DNA from: Aerolutibacter ruishenii
GTDB lineage: Bacteria; Pseudomonadota; Gammaproteobacteria; Xanthomonadales; Xanthomonadaceae
DNA: 64,000 nucleotides
Direction of reading: 5' to 3'
NCBI RefSeq assembly: GCF_007830115.1
Contig: NZ_VLKP01000005.1
Span: 1 to 64,000 of the forward strand
In this document: positions 55,716 through 64,000 of the stretch, piece after piece
How positions within the stretch are numbered: position 1 is the stretch's first letter
Layout: the number at the start of each line of letters is the position of its first letter
Program-made: the position numbers and the translations under genes
Notes under the pieces: model-generated
What the model saw: the letters and a program-made list of their open reading frames with translations, nothing else
What the model was told of the DNA's origin: nothing
The model's database searches: none

Positions 55716-56963
55716 ATGCATCCCCACGACAACGACGGCACCTCCCGCGCTGCAACGCCCGGCACGACCCGCCCGCCATCGGGCACGGCCGCCGAGGTGT
55801 TTCGAGTGTTCCTAGTCCTGGGCCTGACTTCGTTCGGCGGCCCCATCGCGCACCTCGGCTACCTGCGCACGGCGTTCGTGGAGCGCCGCCGCTGGCTGGA
55901 CGAATCGCAGTTCGCGCAGTTGCTGGCGGTGTGCCAGTTCCTGCCAGGTCCCGCGAGCAGCCAGATGGGGTTCGCGATTGGCCTGTTCCGTGCGGGATGG
56001 CGCGGCGCGCTCGCCGCCTTCGCCGGCTTCACCCTCCCCTCGGCACTGTTGATGTTGGTGTTCGCGCTGCTGACGCCGCGATGGCAAGGCGAGATCGGTG
56101 CAGCAACCGTGCACGGCTTGAAGCTGGTCGCCGTTGCCGTGGTCGCGCATGGCCTGCTGGGGATGATCCGGCAACTGGCACCCGATGGGCAGCGCCTGCT
56201 GATCGCCGGGGCGGCCGCGGCAGTGGTCGCGTTGACGGGCAACGCCTGGGTGCAGCTGGCGGTCATCGTGATGGGTGCCGTGCTCGGCCCCTGGCTGTGC
56301 CGGCAGGCGAAGGCGCTGCCGACGGCGGTGTTCCCGGTGCATTACGGCGCACGTGGGGCGGCGTTCCTGTTTTCGCTTTTCCTGCTCGGACTGGGACTTG
56401 CCCTGGCGTGGCAGCCGTCACCGACGCCGTCGGTGGCCGGCATCGCTGCCGCGTTCTACCAGGCCGGTGCGCTGGTGTTCGGTGGTGGCCACGTGGTGTT
56501 GCCGTTGCTGCAGCAGACGATGGTGGACAGCGGCTGGATGACCGCCGACACGTTCCTGGCCGGTTACGGCGCGGCACAGGCGGTCCCCGGCCCGATGTTC
56601 TCCCTGGCTGCCTATCTGGGGGCCACGGTGCCGATGTCGCATTCGCCCGCTGTCGGCGGGCTGGTCGCGCTGCTGTCGATCTTCGCGCCGGGCTTCCTGC
56701 TGCTGGGTGCCGTCCTGCCCGTCTGGACCAGACTGGCCAGCCACCGTGCCGCGGCCAGCGTGGTGGCCGGGATCAACGCCGCCGTCGTGGGCCTCCTGGC
56801 GGCCGCGTTCCATGACCCGGTATGGACCCAGGGCGTGCGCAACCCGACGGATCTCGCCATTGCCCTGGTGGGATTTGCAATGCTGGCGTGGCTGCGGGCA
56901 TCCGCACTGTGGGTCGTGCTCTGGTGCGTGGCGGCATCCCTCGCCGCCACGCTGGTCGCCTGA
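55716..56963 (+). CDS. Chromate transporter, second ChrA-type
   Basis: 415 residues, two CHR domains. First: VLGLTSFGGPIAHLGYLRTA, then W-L-D-E-S-Q-F and CQFLPGPASSQM. Second: ALVFGGGHVVLPLLQQTMV, then W-M-T-A-D-T-F and QAVPGPMFSLAAYLG. It differs well from the transposon-borne chrA at 29840 and is not next to a chrB, so it is probably the older chromosomal copy. The N-terminus has about 25 extra Thr/Pro/Arg-rich residues. Convergent with the stress protein gene, one base apart. Confidence 0.9.
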   Translation: MHPHDNDGTSRAATPGTTRPPSGTAAEVFRVFLVLGLTSFGGPIAHLGYLRTAFVERRRWLDESQFAQLLAVCQFLPGPASSQMGFAIGLFRAGWRGALAAFAGFTLPSALLMLVFALLTPRWQGEIGAATVHGLKLVAVAVVAHGLLGMIRQLAPDGQRLLIAGAAAAVVALTGNAWVQLAVIVMGAVLGPWLCRQAKALPTAVFPVHYGARGAAFLFSLFLLGLGLALAWQPSPTPSVAGIAAAFYQAGALVFGGGHVVLPLLQQTMVDSGWMTADTFLAGYGAAQAVPGPMFSLAAYLGATVPMSHSPAVGGLVALLSIFAPGFLLLGAVLPVWTRLASHRAAASVVAGINAAVVGLLAAAFHDPVWTQGVRNPTDLAIALVGFAMLAWLRASALWVVLWCVAASLAATLVA

Positions 56964-56964
56964 C

Positions 56965-57810
56965 TCAGTGCGAGAACAACACCGGCAGGTGCGACTGCTC
57001 CAGCATCTCGCGCGTCGCGCCTCCCAACGCCCACTCGCGGAAGCGCGAGTGGCCATAGCCGCCGGCCACCAGCAGGTCGGCGCGGGTTTCCCGGGCATGT
57101 GACAGCAGCACCTGCGCCACCGAGCGCGAACCGCTCTCCAGCGCGACCACATTGACCCGCAGGTCATGCCGCGCGAGGTGCGTGGCAATGTCCGCCCCCG
57201 GCTGTTCGCCATCGCCCGACTCGCCTGAACGGGGGTCCACCACCACCACGTCCACCGTGGCGGCACGGCGCAGCAACGGCAGCGCATCATGCAGCGCACG
57301 CGAAGCCTCTGGCGTGGGACGCCATGCCACCACCGCATGCCCCCGGGCGGACGTTGGGCGGCTGGACGGGGGAACCACCAGCACCGGCCCACCCGACTCC
57401 ATCAGCAGCTCGCTGAAGAACGGATGGATCGTGGCCGCGGCGCCCGCATCACCCGGATCGGCGCCGCTGATGATGCTCATGTCCGCGTATCGCGCGTTGA
57501 TGGCGGCGGTGCGCGGGGGCTCCACGAACAGGGATTCGACCACGCGCACTTCGCCCATGATGCCGGAGGTCTTGAGCTTCTCGCGCCATTTGACCGCGCG
57601 CTGCTCGGATTGCGCGCGCAGTTCGTCATACAGCCCGGCCATGGAAGCATCCGGCACCATCCCCCACGGTCCAGGCACGGGAACCGGCAGGTTGACCAGT
57701 TCCAGCAGCGCCAGGTGCGCGCCTTCGGCCGTCGCCAGTTCCAGCGCTGCGGCCACTGCATTGGCATCCCCTGCCGTTCCGGTCAGCGGGACTACGATGT
57801 CTTTGATCAT
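56965..57810 (-). CDS. Universal stress protein, tandem UspA domains
   Basis: 281 residues, two UspA-like halves. The first starts MIKDIVVPLTGTAGDANAV and keeps only a weak nucleotide loop (SGADPGDAG). The second ends with LLVAGGYGHSRFREWALGG then A-T-R-E-M-L, the G-x-G-H-S-R/G-G-x-T pattern of ATP-binding UspA domains. Proteins of this double form are often made under oxygen limitation or stationary phase. A perfect FNR/ANR-type box lies 57 bases upstream of its start (57868-57881). Confidence 0.9.
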   Translation of the reverse strand: MIKDIVVPLTGTAGDANAVAAALELATAEGAHLALLELVNLPVPVPGPWGMVPDASMAGLYDELRAQSEQRAVKWREKLKTSGIMGEVRVVESLFVEPPRTAAINARYADMSIISGADPGDAGAAATIHPFFSELLMESGGPVLVVPPSSRPTSARGHAVVAWRPTPEASRALHDALPLLRRAATVDVVVVDPRSGESGDGEQPGADIATHLARHDLRVNVVALESGSRSVAQVLLSHARETRADLLVAGGYGHSRFREWALGGATREMLEQSHLPVLFSH

Positions 57811-57867
57811 GACGCGGGCTCCACGTGGGCGGATACTGCATTAGCGCGCCGCTGCGGGAACGGGGCG

Positions 57868-57881
57868 TTGATCCGGATCAA
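57868..57881 (-). promoter_or_regulatory. FNR/ANR-type box before the stress protein gene
   Basis: TTGATCCGGATCAA matches TTGAT-N4-ATCAA exactly and is fully palindromic. Distance to the start codon of the stress protein gene is 57 bases. It is 69 bases before mrfA on the other side, so it could act in both directions. Confidence 0.7.
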
Positions 57882-57950
57882 TTCCCCCGCGATCTCATTG
57901 CGTGAGACGTGGCTGGCCTAAAAACGCGGCCAGTACATCGGACTATCCGC

Positions 57951-60404
57951 ATGAATCGCACCGTTGCCCAGCCCGTATCCCCCGTCGCCGACGCATTCCC
58001 CACCGCGCCACGGCCGGAGGGTGCGCATGACGGCGGCCGCCTGGCCGCCCGGCTGGGCAGCAAATACGCCAGCCGTATTACCGGCACGCTGCGGGTGCCG
58101 GGCCGCGAGGGTGACTTCGCCCCGTTGCCCGCGGACCTGCCGCCCGCGCTGGCCGCCGCCCTGGCCAGCCGCGGGGTCGGCCGCCTGTACCGACACCAGG
58201 CGCAGGCGTGGGACGCCGTGCAGCGGGGACGGCACGTGGTCATCGCCACACCCACGGCCTCCGGCAAGAGCCTGTGCTACACGCTGCCCGTGGTCAGCGC
58301 GGCCATGCAGCGCCGGGCGAAGGCGCTGTACCTGTTCCCGACCAAGGCGCTGGCGCAGGACCAGGTGGCGGAGCTGATCGAGCTGTCGAACGCCGGTGAC
58401 CTCGGGGTCAGGGCCGCCACGTTCGATGGCGACACGCCCGGCGACCAGCGCCAGGCCATCCGCCTGAGCGGCGACATCGTGGTCAGCAACCCGGACATGC
58501 TGCATCAAGGCATCCTGCCCCACCACACCAAGTGGGCGCAGTTCTTCGAGAACCTGCAGTACGTGGTGATCGACGAGATCCACAGCTACCGCGGCGTGTT
58601 CGGCTCGCACCTGGCCAACGTGCTGCGCCGGCTCAAGCGGGTGTGCGCGTTCTACGGGGTCAACCCGCAGTTCATCCTATGCTCGGCCACCATCGGCAAC
58701 CCGCAGGCGCATGCCGAGGCACTGGTCGAAGAGGACGTCTTAGCCATCACCGAATCCGGCGCGCCCAGCGGCGACAAGCACGTGCTGCTGTGGAACCCGC
58801 CGGTGGTCAATCCCGACCTCGGCCTGCGCGCGTCCGCCCGCTCGCAGAGCAATCGCATCGCACGCATGGCCATCAAGGCGCGGTTGAAGACGCTGGTGTT
58901 TGCCCAGTCGCGCACCATGGTCGAGGTGCTGACCAAATACCTCAAGGATGTGTTCGACCACGACCCGCGCAAGCCGGCGCGCATCCGCGCCTACCGTGGC
59001 GGCTACCTGCCCACCGAACGCCGCGAGGCCGAGCGCGCCATGCGCGACGGCCGCGTGGACGGCATCGTGTCCACCTCCGCGCTGGAACTGGGGGTGGACA
59101 TCGGCAGCCTGGATGTCGTGGTGCTCAACGGCTATCCCGGCAGCATCGCCGCCACGTGGCAGCGGTTCGGCCGCGCCGGCCGCCGCCAGCAGCCCTCGCT
59201 GGGGGTGCTGGTCGCCAGCTCCGATCCGCTGGACCAGTACATCGTGCGCAACCCCGACTTCTTCGGCGCGCACCCGCCCGAGCAGGCGCGCATCGCCGCG
59301 GACCAGCCGGTGATCCTGCTTGACCACATCCGTTGCGCCGCATTCGAACTGCCGTTCCTCAAGGGCGAACGCTTTGGCGGCCGCGATGGCGCCGTGGACC
59401 CGCAGGTCTACCTCGAACTGCTGGCCGAGGACGGCGTGATCCACGGCGAAGGCGACCGCTGGGAATGGATCGCCGACAGCTACCCGGCCAATGCGGTGAG
59501 CCTGCGCTCGGTGGCCGACGGCAATTTCGTGGTGGTGGACCGCACCGATGGACGCCAGACCATCATCGCCGAGGTGGATTACAGCTCCACGCCGCTGATG
59601 CTGTACGAAGGCGCCATCCACATGGTCCAGTCCACGCCCTACCAGGTGGAGCGGCTGGACTGGGACGGCCGCAAGGCCTATGTCACGCGCACCCACGTGG
59701 ACTACTACACCGATGCCATCGACTACACCCGGTTGAAGGTGCTGGAGCGCTTTGAAGGCGGCAAGGCCGGCGAAGGCGGCAGCCACCACGGCGAAGTGCA
59801 CGTGGTGCGGCGCGTGGCCGGCTACAAGAAGATCCGCTACTACACCCATGAGAACATCGGCTACGGACCGGTCAACCTGCCCGACCAGGAGATGCACACC
59901 ACCGCGGTGTGGTGGCAGTTGCCGCAGGCCGTGCTGGAGTCCCGCTTCGCCACACGGCAGGACGCGCTGGACGGGTTCCTGGGGGCGGCGTACGCGCTGC
60001 ACGTGGTGGCCAAGGTGGCGGTGATGGCCGACGGCGCCGACCTGCAGAAGGCGGTGGGCAGCGGTGATGGCGCATGGTTCGCCCATGGTGATGGCCGCGG
60101 CCGTGGCCAGTTGCGTGGGCAGGACGGCAGTCTCACCTCGCCTGATACGCACGACGCTTTCACCCCTACCGTGTACCTGTACGACAACTACCCTGGTGGC
60201 GTGGGCCTGAGCGAACCGCTGTGGCGACGACAGCGCGAACTGGTGCAGAAGGCCCGCGCGCTGGTGGCCGGCTGCGAATGCCGCGCCGGCTGTCCCGCCT
60301 GCGTCGGCCCGGTTCTGAATGCTGATGGCGGTCCCGCCACCACGCCCAAGCGGCTGGCCCTGGATGTGCTGCAGGCGCTGGATGCCGGCGTGGTGCCCGC
60401 ATGA
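57951..60404 (+). CDS. mrfA: DEAD/DEAH helicase with DUF1998, MrfA-like
   Basis: 817 residues. Helicase motifs: VIATPTASGKSLCYTLP (Walker A), VIDEIHSYRGVFG (DEIH box), LCSATIGNP, SALELGVDIGSLD and QRFGRAGRRQQ. The C-terminal DUF1998 domain ends with four cysteines in CECRAGCPACVGP, the metal site of MrfA/YprA proteins. In Bacillus subtilis, MrfA acts with the exonuclease MrfB on mitomycin C damage. The next gene is that partner and overlaps by four bases. A GTG at 57909 is also in frame, but ATG 57951 fits relatives better. Confidence 0.9.
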   Translation: MNRTVAQPVSPVADAFPTAPRPEGAHDGGRLAARLGSKYASRITGTLRVPGREGDFAPLPADLPPALAAALASRGVGRLYRHQAQAWDAVQRGRHVVIATPTASGKSLCYTLPVVSAAMQRRAKALYLFPTKALAQDQVAELIELSNAGDLGVRAATFDGDTPGDQRQAIRLSGDIVVSNPDMLHQGILPHHTKWAQFFENLQYVVIDEIHSYRGVFGSHLANVLRRLKRVCAFYGVNPQFILCSATIGNPQAHAEALVEEDVLAITESGAPSGDKHVLLWNPPVVNPDLGLRASARSQSNRIARMAIKARLKTLVFAQSRTMVEVLTKYLKDVFDHDPRKPARIRAYRGGYLPTERREAERAMRDGRVDGIVSTSALELGVDIGSLDVVVLNGYPGSIAATWQRFGRAGRRQQPSLGVLVASSDPLDQYIVRNPDFFGAHPPEQARIAADQPVILLDHIRCAAFELPFLKGERFGGRDGAVDPQVYLELLAEDGVIHGEGDRWEWIADSYPANAVSLRSVADGNFVVVDRTDGRQTIIAEVDYSSTPLMLYEGAIHMVQSTPYQVERLDWDGRKAYVTRTHVDYYTDAIDYTRLKVLERFEGGKAGEGGSHHGEVHVVRRVAGYKKIRYYTHENIGYGPVNLPDQEMHTTAVWWQLPQAVLESRFATRQDALDGFLGAAYALHVVAKVAVMADGADLQKAVGSGDGAWFAHGDGRGRGQLRGQDGSLTSPDTHDAFTPTVYLYDNYPGGVGLSEPLWRRQRELVQKARALVAGCECRAGCPACVGPVLNADGGPATTPKRLALDVLQALDAGVVPA

Positions 60405-61345
60405 GCCTGAGCCTGGCCAAGCTGCAGCAACTGAAGCGTCAGACTGGCCAGCGGGACACGACTGCCGTCCGAATGGCGAACGTGCCAGCGTTGGCCGCGC
60501 ACATGCATCCATCCACTGGAGCCATGCCCGCACCTTGCACGGGCACGCATGGAGCCACCGGGCCGATGTCCGCTCGCGACAACGGGATGCCAGGTGCCAC
60601 CAGCCCCGATCCGCAAGCTTCGCTCGACCGATTGCGCCAGCTCCTGCGCGTGCGCACGCCTCGTCCGGTTCGTCCCCAGGCGCACTTGGACCGCGAGGTT
60701 CCCGGCACCGAAATCGCCCCGGGCGTGCGACTTGTCGAACGCATCCAGCGCTGCGGACAGACCCCCGACTGGCTGGATGGCACCTTCGACCGCAAGGACC
60801 TGCTGCGCAGTCGCGACCTGCTGTTCTTCGATACCGAGACCACGGGTCTTGCGGGCGGCACCGGTACCCGCGCCTTCATGATCGGCGCAGCCGACTGGGT
60901 CGACGATGGTCTGCGCGTGCGCCAGCTCTACCTGACCGCCATGGCGGGCGAAGCGGCGATGCTGGATGCCTTTGCCGGCTGGCTGAATCCCGCGACGATC
61001 CTGGTCAGCTACAACGGTAAGTGCTATGACGCGCCGCTGCTGGCGACCCGCTACAGGCTGGCACGCCGCACCAATCCGCTGGCCGCGCTGGCGCACGTGG
61101 ACCTGCTGTTTCCCAGCCGCCGACGCTGGCGTGGCATATGGGAAAACTGCCGCCTTGCCACCATCGAACGCGAAGTACTGCGCGTGGTGCGTGAAGACGA
61201 CCTGCCCGGTGCCGAAGCCCCCGCCGCCTGGCTGGAGTACCTGCGAGGTGGCAGTGCCAACAACCTGCGGCGCGTGGCCGCGCACAATCACCAGGACGTG
61301 GTGTCGTTGTCGCGACTGGTAGGGGTGCTGGCGCAAGCGGCTTGA
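60401..61345 (+). CDS. mrfB: DEDD-type exonuclease, MrfB-like
   Basis: 314 residues. A variable N-terminal 130 residues (Ala/Thr/Pro/Gly) precedes the RNase H-like exonuclease domain. Catalytic acids: D and E in LFFDTETTGLAGGTG, D in LVSYNGKCYDAPLL, and His/Asp in AAHNHQDVVSLSRL. This is the YprB/MrfB family, partner of MrfA in repair of mitomycin-type adducts independent of nucleotide excision. No TPR region follows, in contrast to some family members. The gene is translationally coupled to mrfA and converges with selD. Confidence 0.88.
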   Translation: MSLSLAKLQQLKRQTGQRDTTAVRMANVPALAAHMHPSTGAMPAPCTGTHGATGPMSARDNGMPGATSPDPQASLDRLRQLLRVRTPRPVRPQAHLDREVPGTEIAPGVRLVERIQRCGQTPDWLDGTFDRKDLLRSRDLLFFDTETTGLAGGTGTRAFMIGAADWVDDGLRVRQLYLTAMAGEAAMLDAFAGWLNPATILVSYNGKCYDAPLLATRYRLARRTNPLAALAHVDLLFPSRRRWRGIWENCRLATIEREVLRVVREDDLPGAEAPAAWLEYLRGGSANNLRRVAAHNHQDVVSLSRLVGVLAQAA

Positions 61346-61396
61346 TCGGGCATCGCCGCAACCGGCTTGAACGAGCGCTGCCGCCGGGTTTGCAAC

Positions 61397-62479
61397 TCAG
61401 CCCGCCAACACCTGGACATGTGGCGTCCCCGCAACCATGCGACCGATGGCGGTTGCGTCGGTGAACCCGCCTTCGCTGAACGCCAGCAGCACGTCCGGGG
61501 CCGCATCCGGCGAACACGCGACCAGCAGCCCGCCGCTGGTCTGGGGGTCGGTCAGCAGCGCGCGCCAATCCGCCGGCACGTCATCCGCCAACCCGACGTC
61601 CGCGCCATAGGAGTTCCAGTTGCGATTCGATGCCCCGGTCACGCAGCCGGCCTCGAACAGCGACCTTGCCTGCCGCAACAGCGGCACGCTATCGACGGAG
61701 ACCTCCGCGGCATGGCCACTGGCCCGGCACAATTCCAGCAGATGGCCCAACAGGCCGAAACCGGTGACGTCGGTCATTGCGTGAACGGCCGGCAACTTGC
61801 CCAGGCGCTCGCCTACCCGGTTGAGCTGGGTGGTGGTTGCCAGCATTTCACGATAGCCGTCCGCGTCCAGCAGGCCCTTCTTCAGCGCGGAGGAATACAC
61901 ACCCACGCCGAGCGGCTTGCCCAGCACCAGCACGTCGCCTTCGCGCGCGCCGCCATTGCGCTTGAGGTGGGCCGGATCCAGCACGCCGATGGCCGCCAAC
62001 CCATAGATGGGCTCCACCGAATCGATGCTGTGCCCGCCAGCCACCACGATGCCCGCGTCCGCGCAGGCCTGCTCCCCGCCGCGCAGGATCTCGCGGATGG
62101 TCTCCGTGGACAGCGTGTTGATCGGCATGCCAACCACCGCCAGCGCGAACAACGGCGCGGCGCCCATCGCGTAGAGATCGGACAGGGCGTTGGTCGCGGC
62201 GATGCGGCCGAAGTCGAACGGATCATCGACGATGGGCATGAAGAAGTCGGTCGTCGCCACCACCGCTTGCCGCTGATTGAGGCGATAGACCGCGGCATCG
62301 TCGCTGGTCTCGCGCCCCACCAGCAACTCGGCCGGCGCCGGCAGGCCGGAAATGCCGTGCAGCAACCCGGACAGCACGCCCGGCGCAATCTTGCAGCCAC
62401 AACCGCCACCATGGGCGAGGGACGTGAGCCGGGGCTCGATGGCGCCGGTTTCGTCCGGCAACTTCGTCGTTGCATCCAC
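61397..62479 (-). CDS. selD: Selenide, water dikinase
   Basis: 360 residues from GTG 62479. It makes selenophosphate from selenide and ATP. The active loop GGGCGCKIAPGVLSGLL keeps both cysteines and the lysine; further motifs are ATTDFFMPIVDDPFDFGRIA and ATNALSDLYAMGA, TDVTGFGLLGH and LLTDPQTSGGLLV. The active-site residue is Cys rather than selenocysteine. It lies 32 bases downstream of tRNA-Sec on the same strand. With selB it forms a complete selenocysteine set apart from selA, which is not seen here. Confidence 0.95.
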   Translation of the reverse strand: MDATTKLPDETGAIEPRLTSLAHGGGCGCKIAPGVLSGLLHGISGLPAPAELLVGRETSDDAAVYRLNQRQAVVATTDFFMPIVDDPFDFGRIAATNALSDLYAMGAAPLFALAVVGMPINTLSTETIREILRGGEQACADAGIVVAGGHSIDSVEPIYGLAAIGVLDPAHLKRNGGAREGDVLVLGKPLGVGVYSSALKKGLLDADGYREMLATTTQLNRVGERLGKLPAVHAMTDVTGFGLLGHLLELCRASGHAAEVSVDSVPLLRQARSLFEAGCVTGASNRNWNSYGADVGLADDVPADWRALLTDPQTSGGLLVACSPDAAPDVLLAFSEGGFTDATAIGRMVAGTPHVQVLAG

Positions 62480-62511
62480 GCGCGATGCCCTCCGTGAAAC
62501 CCATGTTGAAC

Positions 62512-62607
62512 TGGCGGAAGGCAGCAGGAGTCGAACCTACCAGGGAGCGATCGACGCCCCCTACTGGGTTTGAAGCCCAGCCGCATGCCCGGATGCGCAT
62601 GCCTTCC
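62512..62607 (-). tRNA. selC: tRNA-Sec (anticodon TCA)
   Basis: 96 bases with encoded CCA. The acceptor stem has eight pairs (GGAAGGCA with TGCCTTCC), discriminator G, anticodon loop CTTCAAA inside stem CTGGG/CCCAG, a long variable arm and the T arm with GGTTCGACTCC. The eight-base acceptor stem and UCA anticodon are specific for selenocysteine tRNA. Its 5' end lies three bases after the selB stop codon and its 3' end 32 bases before selD, so it must be cut from a selB-selD transcript or have a promoter inside selB. Confidence 0.95.
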
Positions 62608-62610
62608 ACG

Positions 62611-64000
62611 TCACGACGATGCGGCGGTTACCGCGGACTCGTGTGCCGGCCCCGCGTTCCACCGCACGCCATCGCGGGGAAGGTGCGCTTCGCCAACGCG
62701 TCGAGTGTAGCCAACGCGATCGAAGAACTCCAAGATCTGGATGCTGCGTTTGCGCCCCAGTCCGATGGCGTCACGGAAGGCCGCGGCTTCGACGCCGCCG
62801 TTGCACCTGGCGAGCGTGTCGACAATGCCCGCGAGTTCCCCGATGCAATCGGGGTGGTAGTACAGATCGGGCACCACCTGGTAGACCTCGCCGCGTGCGG
62901 CGGCACGCTTGAGCACGGCGCGCATGCGATCCTCCGGCTCCCCTGCCTGCGCGGCGACCGTGCGCACCCATGGCGGGTCGAACCGTCCGTCCAGCAGCAG
63001 TGGCAGTACCTGCCGCAGCGTTTCGACCTGCCGCTCGGACAGCGCCTGGTCATGCCCGGGAAGTCGCCACCAGGTGCCATTGCGCTGAAGCCGCCCCTCG
63101 CCATGCAGCGATTGCAGCAGCGCCTGCCACGCCCCGGTGGCGATTTGGGGACACGTGAGCCGCCGCAGCCGTCCACTGTCGATCCCCGGTTCGTCGGGGT
63201 GGCGCTCGTGCCAGTCGTGGACGGCTTGCAGCGCCTGGTGCGCCAGTGACGCCCAATGGGCGATGAGGATCACGTGCCCGCCGTCGCGGCCCTCGACGTG
63301 CATCGCATCCGCGGGGAGCACGATCCGCTCCGACGGGAGCCGGCAATAACGTACCAGCGTGGACATCGCCAGGCCGAAGGGGGCCTGTTGCAGCAGGTTG
63401 CCCATGCCCTCGCCCGCTGCCAGCCGCTCCAGCGCGGCAAGCCACGCGAGCCGCGCGGGCGTGCGTCGCCGCCGGTGCGGTGCCTCGGGGTCCAGCACGA
63501 TGCCGCCCCCCAGGGTAGCCGTCGCGGCCGCATTGCGCACGATGAAACGATCCCCGGTGGAGGCGCAGACCGGCGCATCGAACACCAGTTGTACCAAGAT
63601 GCCCCGCCCATCATCGCGGGCGTCCAGCACGATGGCGTGCGCCAGCCTGTGCATCGTCCCCCAATGCACGTGCAGTGGCGTCCAGTCGCGCAGCGACGTG
63701 CCCGGCGCCAGCAGGCGAAGGCGCACATCCACGCGCAGGGTCGCAACAAAGGCCCTCGGGTCGGCGATCCAGTCACCGCGGGAGATCAGCTCGCACTCGA
63801 TCCCGGACAGGTTGAGCGCGCAACGCTGGCCCGAGCCGGCGAGATCGGCCGCACGGTTCTGCGCATGGATGCTGCGTATCCGCACCGGCATGCCCCGCGG
63901 CATCAGTACCGGCCGATCACCGGCATCGGCACGGCCGCCGTAGACTGGACCGGTCACCGTGGTGCCGTGGCCCTGCAGGCTGAACACACGATCCACCGGC
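62611..64000 (-). CDS. selB: Selenocysteine-specific elongation factor SelB (5' end outside window)
   Basis: About 463 C-terminal residues; the frame runs past the right edge. The visible part begins inside domain 2 (VFSLQGHGTTVTGPVYGGRA) and includes domain 3 and the four winged helices that bind SECIS RNA (for example QVVPDLYYHPDCIGELAGIV and GRKRSIQILEFFDRVGYTRR near the end). The GTPase domain is outside. SelB delivers Sec-tRNA to UGA codons carrying a SECIS element. The stop is three bases from the tRNA-Sec 5' end. Confidence 0.93.
   Translation of the reverse strand, partial: PVDRVFSLQGHGTTVTGPVYGGRADAGDRPVLMPRGMPVRIRSIHAQNRAADLAGSGQRCALNLSGIECELISRGDWIADPRAFVATLRVDVRLRLLAPGTSLRDWTPLHVHWGTMHRLAHAIVLDARDDGRGILVQLVFDAPVCASTGDRFIVRNAAATATLGGGIVLDPEAPHRRRRTPARLAWLAALERLAAGEGMGNLLQQAPFGLAMSTLVRYCRLPSERIVLPADAMHVEGRDGGHVILIAHWASLAHQALQAVHDWHERHPDEPGIDSGRLRRLTCPQIATGAWQALLQSLHGEGRLQRNGTWWRLPGHDQALSERQVETLRQVLPLLLDGRFDPPWVRTVAAQAGEPEDRMRAVLKRAAARGEVYQVVPDLYYHPDCIGELAGIVDTLARCNGGVEAAAFRDAIGLGRKRSIQILEFFDRVGYTRRVGEAHLPRDGVRWNAGPAHESAVTAASS

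Noticed and set aside
62512-62607. tRNA-Sec as attachment site of the whole metal region
   Set aside because: No integrase next to the tRNA, no repeat of its 3' end found toward the left, and selD/mrfAB lie between it and the metal genes.

Overview
The DNA is GC-rich and reads as a gammaproteobacterium of the Xanthomonadaceae/Lysobacteraceae type (Stenotrophomonas, Pseudoxanthomonas, Lysobacter or relatives). The main evidence is the CopL-CopA-CopB order, a second CopL-like gene in front of a large TonB receptor, and the general gene style. The genus cannot be fixed by eye. Most of the window is a heavy-metal resistance region (copper, cobalt/zinc/cadmium type, chromate) between ordinary chromosomal genes: galE near the left, and mrfA-mrfB, selD, tRNA-Sec and selB on the right.

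Layout. 1-2535: right end of a Tn3-family element that begins outside the window. It holds a coiled-coil tail, then an SseB-like gene, a DUF2384 (MbcA/ParS/Xre toxin-binding) gene and a HAD-like gene, and ends in an inverted repeat at 2498-2535. 2571-3662: galE. 3874-7939: copper module copL-copA-copB plus a DUF411 lipoprotein. 8062-10889: MerR-family regulator overlapping a Cu+ P-type ATPase, with a dyad operator at 7999-8021. 11047-20063: a small Cys/His protein, CusC/B/A-like RND efflux, and a second P-type ATPase with CPD where CPC is expected. 20106-21104: remnants of an MBL-fold gene and of a PRPP-synthetase gene. 21165-22866: an ATP-grasp-like gene and an EF-hand gene.

22896-38284 is a complete 15.4-kb Tn3-family transposon with 38-bp inverted repeats and a perfect 5-bp target duplication (AAAGT). 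Its transposition genes are tnpA, a tyrosine recombinase (TnpS-like) and a KfrA/TnpT-like coiled-coil protein. Its cargo is a chromate cluster (chrB, Fe/Mn superoxide dismutase, DUF1259, chrA, ChrB C-domain) followed by EF-hand, lipoprotein, outer-membrane barrel and Fe3+-type ABC transporter genes. The transposon lies between a MerR-type promoter (38306-38337) and the EF-hand gene (22552-22866) that this promoter must once have driven.

38377-45273 (minus strand): a CopL-like gene, TonB receptor, two PepSY proteins (one fused to a ferredoxin/FAD/NAD reductase), a His-rich cytochrome c and an NTF2-like gene fragment. 45385-47834: AMP-phosphorylase-like gene and intact PRPP synthetase. 47850-54736 (minus): CDF transporter, CzcA/B/C-type RND system and a small CzcI-like protein. 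54866-57810: SDR, second chromate transporter, universal stress protein. 57951-64000: mrfA-mrfB, then a compact selB-tRNA(Sec)-selD unit on the minus strand. FNR/ANR-type boxes stand before the gene at 11047, the stress protein gene and, in degenerate form, the SDR gene, so part of the region may respond to low oxygen.
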